Below, in pieces: positions 1 to 8,410 of a stretch of DNA of 64,000 bases. This DNA comes from Neorhizobium sp. SHOUNA12A (GTDB taxonomy: Bacteria > Pseudomonadota > Alphaproteobacteria > Rhizobiales > Rhizobiaceae), in contig NZ_JALBGV010000009.1 in the NCBI RefSeq assembly GCF_023006505.1, positions 1-64,000 on the forward strand, in the 5' to 3' direction. A program made the position numbers and the translations under genes. The notes under the pieces were generated by a model, which was not told where the DNA came from, made no database searches, and was given only the letters and a program-made list of their open reading frames with translations. Numbering within the stretch: position 1 is the first letter of the stretch; each line of letters begins with the position of its first letter.

Positions 1-273
1 CGGACGACGGCGGCGCGCCTCGGTGAGGCCGAGCGCTTCCCGCATCAGCGTGGCGAAGGGCAGACCGGCCCCCGCCGCGCGTGCGGTCAGCGCCTGCTTT
101 TCCGATGCCGTGCAGCGGAAAACCACGACGGCATTGAGGTCGCCTTTCGGCGATCGCCGCGCGCTCTTGGTGGGGTTTGAAGGGGAGGCTTGCCTCCCCT
201 CACAAGGCTCCCTGTCGGACGGCTCGCCGTATGACAGGGGTCGCCTTGCTCCCTTCAAATCGCCGTCCGTCAT
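1..273 (-). CDS. MobC-like ribbon-helix-helix protein (partial)
   Basis: The open frame runs off the left edge, so only the first 91 codons are present. After a polar N-terminal tail of about 45 residues comes a segment reading VVVFRCTASEKQAL followed by LMREALGL, the pattern of ribbon-helix-helix relaxosome accessory proteins of the MobC type, which bind near oriT and help the relaxase. The ATG overlaps the TGA of the upstream gene (ATGA at 270-273), implying translational coupling. Bases 181-239 inside the gene hold two strong palindromes. The assignment rests on the short motif and on the replication-type neighbour; a general RHH antitoxin-like protein is the alternative. Confidence 0.55.
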   Translation of the reverse strand, partial: MTDGDLKGARRPLSYGEPSDREPCEGRQASPSNPTKSARRSPKGDLNAVVVFRCTASEKQALTARAAGAGLPFATLMREALGLTEARRRRP

Positions 274-1031
274 GACGCCCTCCGAAGGTCGGTTTGGCGG
301 GCGGTTTCGGCGGCGATGTGGTCACGGCGGCGGCTGAAGAAAGCGATCCAATCGAGCGCGCTGGAGCTTGCTTCGTCCGGTGGCCAATAGCTTGGCAGGG
401 CATAACCTGCTTTCCCGGTTTTCACCGTTCGCATGCCCAAGGCGTCGATCGAAGGAAAGCCGTGACGACGCAACCAATTGCGCCATTGCTCGACCTGATC
501 CGCCTTGGTCTCGGCCACGAAAACGAGCGGGACGGCTCGCCGCGTCTCGACGCTCGGCGGGGCGTCCTCGCGCGGGTTAGGTTTATATATTTTTTCTTTC
601 TCTAAGTTTGGTGGACATATTTGTCCCCCTTCGCCGGACAGATCTGACCACCTTTCCGGACGGTTTTGACCGCCTTTGTCAGGGTAAAGGGTGACAACTT
701 TGTCCGTCTTTTCGCGGGCGTCCGATGCGCGTAAAATCGACGCCGCTGAGGGACGATATTCTGTGTTGTGCCCGACGCCATTTCCGCGCTGGATCTCGAA
801 CCATCCTTTGACCTCAAGTTCACGGACGGCGCGCTGAATGGTCTTGACGCTCTTGCCGGTCGCGTCGGCAATCGTTTGATAGGACGGCCACGCCTTCTCG
901 GTGTGGCCGTTCAAATGCGTGGTGATAATGTAGAGTGCCACGGAGCGTGCGTTGTCGCTCAAATCCTTGTCGCAGCTCAATTGCTGAAGCCATTGCAGCT
1001 TCACATCCCGAAATGGCCGCGCCCCGCTCAT
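270..1031 (-). CDS. Helix-turn-helix replication-type protein of a mobile element
   Basis: 253 residues. The N-terminal 90 residues form a winged-helix/helix-turn-helix region (NARSVALYIITTHLNG, then SYQTIADATGKSVKTIQRAV), the arrangement of plasmid and integrative-element Rep or replisome-organiser-like proteins. A hydrophilic linker at about residues 115-160 contains a GGQNRP/GGQICPP repeat and a lysine-rich stretch; the C-terminus is tryptophan-rich (QVEQWRNWLRRHGF). It overlaps the MobC-like gene by four bases, so the two form a mobilisation/replication pair. No relaxase or integrase lies within the window. Replication is inferred from family resemblance only; a plain transcription factor is possible. 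Confidence 0.6.
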   Translation of the reverse strand: MSGARPFRDVKLQWLQQLSCDKDLSDNARSVALYIITTHLNGHTEKAWPSYQTIADATGKSVKTIQRAVRELEVKGWFEIQRGNGVGHNTEYRPSAASILRASDAREKTDKVVTLYPDKGGQNRPERWSDLSGEGGQICPPNLEKEKIYKPNPREDAPPSVETRRAVPLVFVAETKADQVEQWRNWLRRHGFPSIDALGMRTVKTGKAGYALPSYWPPDEASSSALDWIAFFSRRRDHIAAETARQTDLRRAS

Positions 1032-1471
1032 GCGCGCCTCCCTGGTCGCAATGCGACCGAGAAAGAAGGGCAGAAAATGGCCGGAAAAAGTGGGACGGCG
1101 GCTTTACTAAGCCATTGATTTTTATAAAATGGGGTCTTCGTCCCACACGGGGTTAAGCTGCTGATTTTCTTGGAATTCGGCAGGCCCTCCGGGCCCACCA
1201 ATTCTCTGTTGTCCAACCTGGAGACATAGGTAACAAAACGTACCTAAGACATGGGTGACAACCTCGTGCCGAACGGGTTGTCGATGGTTTGCAATGTCCT
1301 CTGCTCCAGGTCGATTTATCCCAGATCATGTCGTCGTCTGCCTGACGGGCACATAACCCGTCAGCCCTCAAAGATGCGTCGTCACCCATCGAAATATTGA
1401 TCTGAAACATCAGTAGGTATATTATAAATATCGAATATCCGGGTCTGCATAATAAAAACGATGGTTGAATC
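1032..1471. other. Intergenic region at the edge of the mobile element
   Basis: No gene is supported here. The stretch contains a tRNA-3'-end-like sequence (CCTCCGGGCCCACCA at 1186-1200), a 52-nt repeat at 1210-1261 that recurs at 20384-20435 in inverted orientation, and an A/T-rich segment at about 1395-1460 that is likely to hold the promoter of the XRE gene at 1472. Confidence 0.5.
1210..1261 (-). repeat. 52-nt IS-terminus-like repeat, copy 1
   Basis: Read on the minus strand this contains two related units, TGTCACCCATGTCTTAGG and TGTTACCTATGTCTCCAGG, 27 nt apart. Aligned by hand without gaps it matches 33 of 52 positions of 20384-20435, which lies in the opposite orientation. Multiple short repeats like this are typical of the ends of some insertion sequences (for example the IS21 family), but no transposase is present; the IS link is inference. 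Confidence 0.45.
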
Positions 1472-1786
1472 GTGATTACTGCTGCTCAGATGCGCGCCGC
1501 GAGGGCTCTTCTCGGCATCGACCAGCGGAAGCTGGCGGAGCTGGCGGGGATTTCGGTGCCGACGATCCAGCGCATGGAAGCGAGCGCCGACGTGGTGCGG
1601 GGAAACGTCGATTCCCTGATGCGCCTGCTGGCGGCGCTCGACAGGGCCGGGATCGAGCTGATCGGCGAGAGAGTGGCCAGCGAAAATGGGGGGCGGGGGG
1701 TCCGGCTGAAGGCTGGAGCGGGACCTTCCGGAAACGAGAAGCCGGAACCATCCGGACGCACGCATGGAGCGAGGAGGCGCCCATGA
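1472..1786 (+). CDS. XRE-family helix-turn-helix regulator
   Basis: A 104-residue protein with a GTG start (ITAAQMRAARALLG), the usual beginning of this small rhizobial XRE family. The DNA-binding helices lie at about residues 18-40 (QRKLAELAGISVPTIQRME), followed by a dimerisation-like segment ending GVELIGE-like and a GGRGVRL motif. The TGA overlaps the ATG of the hydrogenase-4-like operon (ATGA at 1783-1786), so the regulator is translationally coupled to it and probably controls its own operon through the A/T-rich region upstream. No strong Shine-Dalgarno precedes the GTG; an ATG at 1490 would remove part of the first helix. Confidence 0.8.
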   Translation: MITAAQMRAARALLGIDQRKLAELAGISVPTIQRMEASADVVRGNVDSLMRLLAALDRAGIELIGERVASENGGRGVRLKAGAGPSGNEKPEPSGRTHGARRRP

Positions 1787-3798
1787 CGTCGGTACTTGTC
1801 ATGCTGCTATGCGTTGCCGCGCTTCTGGCGACAGCGGCGCTCGCGGTTTTCATGGCCCGATCGAAGCAGGCAACGCCTGTCATCTACGGACTGAGCCTTT
1901 CCATTGCGGCTGTCGCTTTTGCAACCGGGTTGGTGCAGCTCGTCTCGCCGCCCGCCGAGGTTCCGATCCTCATGCTTCCCTTCAGCCTGCCCTGGCTCGG
2001 GGCGCATTTCAGGCTCGACCCGCTGGCCGCCTTCTTTCTTCTCGTCGTCGATCTGGGCGGTGCCTTCGCCAGTCTCTATGGCCTCGGCTACGGACGTCAC
2101 GAACATGCGCCCCACAGGGTCCTGCCTTTCTTCCCGGCGTTCCTTGCCGGCATGAACCTTGTGATCCTGGCGGACGACGCATTCACTTTCCTGTTGTCCT
2201 GGGAATTCATGTCACTGGCCTCGTGGGCACTGGTGATGGCGCATCACCGCGACGCCGAAAACCGCCGGGCGGGCTATCTCTACATCGTCATGGCGAGCTT
2301 CGGCACACTCGCCCTGCTGCTTGCCTTCGGCCTCTTGGCAGGGCCCGACGGCGCCTATGGCTTCGCCGCCATGCGGGGCATGGACCACACTCCACTCGCG
2401 ACCGGCCTCGTCCTTGTCCTGTTGCTGGTCGGCGCTGGTTCGAAGGCCGGTCTTGTGCCGCTGCATGTCTGGTTGCCGCTGGCACATCCGGCCGCACCCA
2501 GCCATGTCTCGGCCTTGATGAGCGGCGTCATGACCAAGGTTGCCGTCTACGGCTTCATCCGCGTCCTCTTCGACCTCGTCGGAACGCCGGCCTGGTGGTC
2601 GGGCCTCCTCGTCCTGCTGATCGGCAGCGGCACCGCCGTGCTCGGTATCCTGCATGCCCTGATGGAGCGGGATCTCAAGCGCATGCTCGCCTACAGCACG
2701 ATCGAGAATATCGGCGTGGTCTTCGTCGGCCTCGGACTGGCGCTCGCGTTCAAGGACGCCGGCATGGAACTGGCGGCGGCGCTTGCCATGACCGCCGCGC
2801 TCTTCCACGTCCTCAACCATTCCTTCTTCAAGAGCCTCCTCTTCTTCGGCGCCGGTGCCGTCCTGACCCGGACGGGCGAGCGCGACATGGAAAAGCTGGG
2901 CGGCCTGATCCATCGCATGCCGGTCACCGCCTTTACTTTCCTGGTCGGCTGCATGGCGATTTCGGCGCTGCCGCCGTTCAACGGCTTTGCGTCGGAATGG
3001 CTGGCCTTCCAGGCGATCCTGCAAAGCCCCGACCTGCCCCAATGGGCGCTGACCATTCTCGTGCCGGCCGTCGGCGGATTGCTGGCCCTGTCGGCGGCGC
3101 TGGCGGCGGCCTGTTTCGTCAGGGCGTTCGGCATCGCTTTCCTCGGTCGGCCGAGAACCGACCCGGCCGCGAATGCCTCGGAAGCGGATCGCTTCTCGCT
3201 GGCGGCCATGTCCATCCTGGCGGGTCTGTGCCTGCTGGCCGGCATCCTGCCCGGGATCGTCATCGACGCCCTCGCGCCGGTAACGCAGCTTCTCGTCGGC
3301 GGCCGGATGCCGGTGCAAACCGACATGCCGTGGCTGTCGATCGTGCCGGTCACGGAAAGCCGCAGTTCCTATAACGGCCTGCTCGTCTTCCTGTTCATCG
3401 GGTTCTCGGCCTGGCTCACCGCCGGTCTCGTCCACCGTTTCGCTTCGCGTGCCCTTCGCCGGGCGCCGGCCTGGGACTGCGGCTTTCCGCAGATCGACGC
3501 CACGATGCAATATTCGGCCGGCAGCTTCGCCCAGCCTGTCCGGCGGGTTTTCGGGACGCTGGTCTTCCGCGCCCGCGAGCGGGTCGACATGCCGCCGCCC
3601 GGTACGCTGAGCCCGGCACGCTTTGCATTGGAAACCCATGATCTCGTCTGGGAAGGTCTCTATCTGCCGATCGCCGGCGCCGTGGGTTACGTGGCCGAGA
3701 AGCTCAACTATCTGCAGTTCCTCACCATCCGGCGCTATCTGAGCCTCGTCTTCCTCGCGCTCGTCCTCCTGCTTCTGGTGCTGGCGTTATGGTCCTGA
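1783..3798 (+). CDS. hyfB: Hydrogenase-4 component B-like antiporter subunit
   Basis: A 671-residue polytopic membrane protein of the NuoL/MrpA/HyfB family. The family's proton-channel helices are visible: LLSWEFMSLASWALV, GAGSKAGLVPLHVWLPLAHP, SGVMTKVAVYGFIRVLF, KRMLAYSTIENIGVVFVGLG and LFHVLNHSFFKSLLFFGAGA, with the conserved Glu and Lys residues in them. The start at 1783 is chosen because it begins at a membrane helix (TSVLVMLLCVAALLATAALA) and overlaps the XRE stop; the open frame extends further upstream but without family sequence. It would form the distal proton-pumping arm of the complex encoded by the following five genes, and overlaps the next gene by ten bases. Confidence 0.88.
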   Translation: MTSVLVMLLCVAALLATAALAVFMARSKQATPVIYGLSLSIAAVAFATGLVQLVSPPAEVPILMLPFSLPWLGAHFRLDPLAAFFLLVVDLGGAFASLYGLGYGRHEHAPHRVLPFFPAFLAGMNLVILADDAFTFLLSWEFMSLASWALVMAHHRDAENRRAGYLYIVMASFGTLALLLAFGLLAGPDGAYGFAAMRGMDHTPLATGLVLVLLLVGAGSKAGLVPLHVWLPLAHPAAPSHVSALMSGVMTKVAVYGFIRVLFDLVGTPAWWSGLLVLLIGSGTAVLGILHALMERDLKRMLAYSTIENIGVVFVGLGLALAFKDAGMELAAALAMTAALFHVLNHSFFKSLLFFGAGAVLTRTGERDMEKLGGLIHRMPVTAFTFLVGCMAISALPPFNGFASEWLAFQAILQSPDLPQWALTILVPAVGGLLALSAALAAACFVRAFGIAFLGRPRTDPAANASEADRFSLAAMSILAGLCLLAGILPGIVIDALAPVTQLLVGGRMPVQTDMPWLSIVPVTESRSSYNGLLVFLFIGFSAWLTAGLVHRFASRALRRAPAWDCGFPQIDATMQYSAGSFAQPVRRVFGTLVFRARERVDMPPPGTLSPARFALETHDLVWEGLYLPIAGAVGYVAEKLNYLQFLTIRRYLSLVFLALVLLLLVLALWS

Positions 3799-4745
3799 TC
3801 CGCGATCTTCTTGTCCAGGTCGTCCAGATGGCGCTCGTCGTGGCGCTTGCGCCGCTGCTGACCGGCTTCGTCCGCAAGGCGAAGGCGCGGCTCCTGCGCC
3901 GGCGGGGAGCATCGGTTATCCAGCCCTATCGCGACCTGTCGAGACTTCTGCGCAAGGAGGCTGTGGTGGCGGAAAACGTATCCTGGCTGTTCAGGATGGC
4001 GCCCTACCTTATCTTCGCGGCGACCTGGGTTGCCGCCGCGGTCATTCCCACCTTCGCGACAGGCCTCATCTTCAGCTGGACGGTCGATCTGATCGCCATC
4101 ATTGGCCTGCTCGGCAGCGCCCGTTTTTTCCTGGCGCTCGCGGGCATGGATGTCGGTACCAGTTTCGGCGGAATCGGATCGAGCCGCGAAATGCTGATCG
4201 CCACGCTCGCCGAACCGGCGATGCTGCTGATCATCTTCGCGGTGGCGCTTATTGCCGGTTCCACCCAGCTTTCGACGATCGCCGCCTTCATGACGTCCCC
4301 GCAGGTGGGATTGCGCGTTTCGCTGGCCGTGGCGCTGATCGCCATCATCATGGTCGCGATCGCCGAGAACGCGCGCATCCCGATTGACAATCCGGCGACC
4401 CACCTCGAACTCACCATGGTGCACGAGGCCATGGTGCTCGAATATTCCGGCCGGCATCTGGCGATGATCGAGCTCGCGGCCATGCTCAAGCTGCTGCTCT
4501 ATCTCTCCATGATCGTCTGCATCTTCGTGCCCTGGAACATCAAGGGCCCAGAGGCGGGGTATCCGGCCTACCTCGTCGGCTTTGCATCCTACGTCGTCAA
4601 GCTTGCGGTCGGCGGCGCGATGCTTGCGCTGTTCGAGACGGCGACAGCCAAGATGCGAGTCTTCCGGGTGCCGCAGTTCCTCGGCGCAGCGCTGATGCTC
4701 GGCCTGCTTGCCACGCTGCTCAGATTCGTATCGAGGAGCCTGTGA
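3789..4745 (+). CDS. hyfC: Hydrogenase-4 component C-like (NuoH family) membrane subunit
   Basis: A 318-residue homologue of NuoH/HycD/HyfC, the membrane subunit that joins the peripheral arm to the antiporter subunits. Characteristic segments are QPYRDLSRLLRKEAV near residue 50 and ENARIPIDNPATHLELTM at about residue 197, the cytoplasmic acidic loop of this family, together with about eight hydrophobic helices. It overlaps hyfB by ten bases and its TGA overlaps the ATG of the next gene. Its presence argues for an ion-translocating complex rather than a soluble enzyme. Confidence 0.88.
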   Translation: MVLIRDLLVQVVQMALVVALAPLLTGFVRKAKARLLRRRGASVIQPYRDLSRLLRKEAVVAENVSWLFRMAPYLIFAATWVAAAVIPTFATGLIFSWTVDLIAIIGLLGSARFFLALAGMDVGTSFGGIGSSREMLIATLAEPAMLLIIFAVALIAGSTQLSTIAAFMTSPQVGLRVSLAVALIAIIMVAIAENARIPIDNPATHLELTMVHEAMVLEYSGRHLAMIELAAMLKLLLYLSMIVCIFVPWNIKGPEAGYPAYLVGFASYVVKLAVGGAMLALFETATAKMRVFRVPQFLGAALMLGLLATLLRFVSRSL

Positions 4746-5413
4746 TGCAGGGACCGGTCTATTTCGACATCGCCCACATGCTCGCCGGCGGCCTCGTCCT
4801 GGTCAGCATGATGATGCTCTACCAGGACCGGCTCTATGCGCTGCTCAACGTGTTCGCCCTGCATTCGCTGCTGCTCACCCTTTCGGTCGCCTGGCAGGCC
4901 TTCATCCAGGGCGCCCCACATCTCTATGTCACGGCGGCGATCGCGCTCGTCTTTAAGGTCGTCGTCATCCCGGTCGCGCTCCACCATATGATCCGCAAGC
5001 TCGGCATCCACCGGGAGATCGAGACAGTGGTCGGCATAGGCCTCACCATGCTGGCCGGCATCGGCCTCGTGGCGCTGTCGATCGTGGTGATGCTGCGGGT
5101 GACGCCCGAAGCCGACCCGCTGACCCGCGAGGACCTCGCCTTCGCGCTCTCCGTCCTGCTGCTCGGGCTGCTGATCATGGTGACGCGGCGCAATGCCGTC
5201 AGCCAGGTCGTCGGCTTCATGTCGCTCGAAAACGGACTGGTGCTCGCCGCGACCGGCGCCAAGGGCATGCCGCTGGTGGTGGAGATCAGCGTCGCCTTCT
5301 CGATCCTGATCGCCTTCATCGTCATCGGCGTCTTCCTGTTCCGCATCCGCGAGCGGTTCGACACCGTCGACGTCGGGGCGCTCGACGACGTCAGGGGAAG
5401 GCGGCGGAAATGA
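4745..5413 (+). CDS. hyfE: Hydrogenase-4 component E-like (NuoK-related) membrane subunit
   Basis: 222 residues with about six to seven hydrophobic helices. The C-terminal half carries the NuoK-like signature (RRNAVSQVVGFMSLENGLVL) with the conserved Glu in a membrane helix, as in HyfE. ATG at 4745 overlaps the TGA of hyfC (TGATG); a GTG three bases earlier is an equally possible start. The basic tail (GRRRK) is cytoplasmic by the positive-inside rule. Overlaps the next gene by four bases. Confidence 0.85.
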   Translation: MQGPVYFDIAHMLAGGLVLVSMMMLYQDRLYALLNVFALHSLLLTLSVAWQAFIQGAPHLYVTAAIALVFKVVVIPVALHHMIRKLGIHREIETVVGIGLTMLAGIGLVALSIVVMLRVTPEADPLTREDLAFALSVLLLGLLIMVTRRNAVSQVVGFMSLENGLVLAATGAKGMPLVVEISVAFSILIAFIVIGVFLFRIRERFDTVDVGALDDVRGRRRK

Positions 5414-6870
5414 ACGCATCCTCCCTCTTCACCTTCGATGCGGTCGCGGCCATTTTGGCGATCCCGGTCGTCGCGGCGACGCTGCTCGCTCTCATGCCTG
5501 GCTACAAGGTGACGGCGCGCGTTAACGTGGCGGCCAGCCTGCTGACGCTCGTCGCCGCCCTTTGCCTGTTCGTCACCGAGCGGCCGGAGCCGGGCCGGTA
5601 CCTGCTGGTCGACGACCTCAACATCGTCTTCATCGTTCTCAACACCTTCGTCGGCTTCACGACCAGCCTGTTCAGCGCCAGCTATATCGCCCACGAACTG
5701 GAGACCGGCCGGCTGACGCCGGCGAACCTGCGCTTCTACCACGCCATGTATCAGATCATGATGTTCGGCATGAACCTGGCGTTCGTCTCGAACAATATCG
5801 GCCTGATGTGGGTGGCCGTGGAACTGGCGACGCTGACCACCGTGCTGATGGTCGGCATCTATCGCACCCATGAGGCGCTGGAAGCGGCCTGGAAATACTT
5901 CATTCTGGGCAGCGTCGGTATCGCCTTCGCGCTGTTCGGCACCATTCTCGTCTATCTGGCGGCACAGCCGGTGGTCGGAGAAGGGTACGATGCCATGGTT
6001 TGGACCCTTCTCGTCGAGCGGGTCGCTGACTTCGACCCGGCGCTGCTTAACGTCGCCTTCATCTTTCTGCTGCTCGGTTACGGCACCAAGGTCGGCCTCG
6101 CGCCGCTGCATGCCTGGCTGCCGGACGCGCATGCCGAGGGGCCGACGCCAATTTCCGCCGTGCTGTCGGGACTGCTCCTGAATGTCGCGCTTTATGCCGT
6201 GCTGCGCTTCAAGATCCTGCTCGCCGCCAGTCCGGAAGCGATCAGCCCCGGGCCGCTGATGATGACCATGGGGCTGGCGTCGCTGATCTTCGCGGCGTTC
6301 ATGCTTTACCGGCGCCGCGATATCAAGCGTATGTTCGCCTATTCCTCGATCGAGCATATGGGCATCATCGTTTTCGCCTTCGGCCTCGGCGGCCCGCTCG
6401 CCAATTTCGCCGGGCTGCTGCATATGGTCATGCATTCGCTGACCAAATCGGCGATCTTCTTCGCCGTCGGCCACATCTCTCAGATCAAGGGAACCCAGCG
6501 GCTTTCGGCGATCCGCGGCCTCACCGAAACCCATCCGGTCCTCGGCTGGGGCCTGGTGATCGGCGTTGCAGCCATTGCCGGCCTGCCACCCATGGGCGTC
6601 TTCATGAGCGAGTTTCTGCTTGTCAGCTCCACCTTCGCGCGGCAGCCCCTGCTGGCCGTGCCGCTGGTGTTCGGGCTGCTGGTGGCTTTCGGGGCCTTGT
6701 TGCTGCGGCTGACGGGCGTCGCCTTTGGCCAGCCGCGCGGCAGCCGGAAGCCAGCCGATGCCTCTTATCTGCCGATGTATTCGCATCTCGTGCTGGTCCT
6801 GATCGCTGGCATTTATCTGCCGCCGCCGCTGGTCGCCTGGTTCCAGCATATCGCCAACCTGCTCCGATAA
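5410..6870 (+). CDS. hyfF: Hydrogenase-4 component F-like antiporter subunit
   Basis: 486 residues, NuoN/NuoM/HyfF family. Motifs seen are GLMWVAVELATLTTVLMVG, LGYGTKVGLAPLHAWLPDAH, DIKRMFAYSSIEHMGIIVFA and GLLHMVMHSLTKSAIFFAVG, which contain the channel Glu, Lys and His residues. Together with hyfB it gives the complex two antiporter-type subunits. The ATG overlaps the hyfE stop, keeping the six-gene operon tightly coupled; 13 bases separate it from the large subunit gene. Confidence 0.88.
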   Translation: MNASSLFTFDAVAAILAIPVVAATLLALMPGYKVTARVNVAASLLTLVAALCLFVTERPEPGRYLLVDDLNIVFIVLNTFVGFTTSLFSASYIAHELETGRLTPANLRFYHAMYQIMMFGMNLAFVSNNIGLMWVAVELATLTTVLMVGIYRTHEALEAAWKYFILGSVGIAFALFGTILVYLAAQPVVGEGYDAMVWTLLVERVADFDPALLNVAFIFLLLGYGTKVGLAPLHAWLPDAHAEGPTPISAVLSGLLLNVALYAVLRFKILLAASPEAISPGPLMMTMGLASLIFAAFMLYRRRDIKRMFAYSSIEHMGIIVFAFGLGGPLANFAGLLHMVMHSLTKSAIFFAVGHISQIKGTQRLSAIRGLTETHPVLGWGLVIGVAAIAGLPPMGVFMSEFLLVSSTFARQPLLAVPLVFGLLVAFGALLLRLTGVAFGQPRGSRKPADASYLPMYSHLVLVLIAGIYLPPPLVAWFQHIANLLR

Positions 6871-6883
6871 AGGACTGTTCGTC

Positions 6884-8395
6884 ATGCCGGCCCTGATCGC
6901 CATCGCCCCGGAGAGCCGTCTGGTCGGGCACCATCGTCCATGGCCGCGCGCCGTCGCCAATGCTGCGGGCTGGATTGCGGTAACCGAGACCCTTGCAGAC
7001 AGGCAAAGGACATTGCTCGGGCTCTGGGGAGAAGCGGATGCCGTGCACATGGCGGTGTTCGACGAGGCCGATGGCACCGTCGGCGTTATCAGCCTGGAAG
7101 GGCTTGAAGGCAACTATCCTTCGGTGGCTCGCCGTCATCCTCCCGCTCTTCGGCTGGAACGGGCGCTCCGGGATCTGACCGGCCTTGAACCGCAGGGCCT
7201 GCCCGACAGCCGGCCGTGGCTCGACCATGGCCGCTGGACCCTGCGTTTTCCGCTGGGTGAGAAGGCCATCAGGCCTGCGGAAGCTGTGCCTTACAAATTC
7301 CTGCCGGCGGAAGGCGAAAGCCTGCACCGGATCCCGGTCGGTCCGGTGCATGCGGGCATCATCGAGCCGGGACATTTCCGCTTCACGGCCAACGGCGAGA
7401 CGGTCGTCCGCCTCGAAGAGCGCCTCGGTTATGTCCATAAGGGCATCGAAGGTCTGATGACGGGGGCCGATCTCGGCAGGGCACTCCAGCTTGCCGGCCG
7501 GACCTCCGGCGACAGCACTGTCGCCTATGCCTATGCCTTCTCGCGGGCGGCCGAGGCAGCGCTCGGGCTCGACATCCCGCCGCGCGCAGTCTGGCTCCGG
7601 GCGCTGATGGCCGAGCTGGAACGGCTCGCCAACCATCTCGGCGATATCGGCGCCATCTGCAACGACGCCGCCTTCTCGCTGATGCTTGCCCATTGCGGCG
7701 CGCTGCGTGAGCGTGTGCTGAGGGCCGCCGATGCCGCTTTCGGCCATCGCCTGATGCGCGATCGCATCGTGCCCGGCGGCGTTGTCGCCGATCTCGACGA
7801 GGCCGGTGCGGCGGGCCTGCGCACGCTGCTTGCCGAGATCCGCAGAAAGTTTCCGGCATTGGTGGATCTCTATGACAATACCGCGTCTTTGCAGGACCGG
7901 ATGGTGGGCACAGGCATCCTCGTGCCGGATCTCGCCCGTCTTTACGGCGCCGGGGGCTATGTCGGGCGTGCGTCCGGGCGCGCCTTCGATGTCCGGCGCG
8001 CCTTGCCCTATCCGCCCTACGATGTTCTCCGCTTCGATGTGCCGATACTCGACCAAGGAGACGTCAACGCGCGCATCTGGATCCGCATCCGTGAGGTCGA
8101 GCAGGGGCTCTCGCTCATCGAACAGATTCTCGACCAGCTGCCGCCCGGCCCCACACGGCATGACGTAGCCGACAATGGGGAGGTGCGCGAAGGCATGGCC
8201 GTCGTGGAAGGTTTTCGCGGCGACATCCTTGTCTGGCTCAGGCTTGCCGGCAACCGGGTGGATCGGTGCCATCTGCGCGATCCTTCGTGGTTCCAGTGGC
8301 CGTTGCTGGAAGCCGCCATCGAAGGGAACATCGTTGCCGATTTCCCGCTCTGCAACAAATCCTTCAACTGCTCCTATTCCGGCCACGATCTCTAA
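6884..8395 (+). CDS. hyfG: Hydrogenase large subunit-like protein lacking Ni-Fe cysteines (Ehr type)
   Basis: 503 residues: a NuoC-like N-terminal part (about 1-130) fused to a NuoD/hydrogenase large-subunit part (about 145-503), as in HycE/HyfG. The second part is recognisable from PVGPVHAGIIEPGHFRF and LEERLGYVHKGIE. At about residues 206-214, where [NiFe] hydrogenases have the first C-x2-C pair, this protein reads RTSGDSTVAY. The C-terminal DPC-x2-C motif is also missing; only C490 and C496 remain (CNKSFNC). It therefore cannot bind a classical Ni-Fe centre and fits the energy-converting hydrogenase-related (Ehr) complexes, whose reaction is unknown. Confidence 0.85.
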   Translation: MPALIAIAPESRLVGHHRPWPRAVANAAGWIAVTETLADRQRTLLGLWGEADAVHMAVFDEADGTVGVISLEGLEGNYPSVARRHPPALRLERALRDLTGLEPQGLPDSRPWLDHGRWTLRFPLGEKAIRPAEAVPYKFLPAEGESLHRIPVGPVHAGIIEPGHFRFTANGETVVRLEERLGYVHKGIEGLMTGADLGRALQLAGRTSGDSTVAYAYAFSRAAEAALGLDIPPRAVWLRALMAELERLANHLGDIGAICNDAAFSLMLAHCGALRERVLRAADAAFGHRLMRDRIVPGGVVADLDEAGAAGLRTLLAEIRRKFPALVDLYDNTASLQDRMVGTGILVPDLARLYGAGGYVGRASGRAFDVRRALPYPPYDVLRFDVPILDQGDVNARIWIRIREVEQGLSLIEQILDQLPPGPTRHDVADNGEVREGMAVVEGFRGDILVWLRLAGNRVDRCHLRDPSWFQWPLLEAAIEGNIVADFPLCNKSFNCSYSGHDL

Positions 8396-8410
8396 CGGAG
8401 GCAGATAGCC

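Noticed and set aside
2212-3639. Long open frame antisense to hyfB
   Set aside because: It is rich in Arg, Gln, Asp and Glu with no domain, as expected for the antisense of a membrane protein in high-GC DNA; similar frames occur opposite other genes.
6884-8395. Functional [NiFe] hydrogenase large subunit
   Set aside because: Both cysteine pairs that bind nickel and iron are missing and no maturation genes are in the window.
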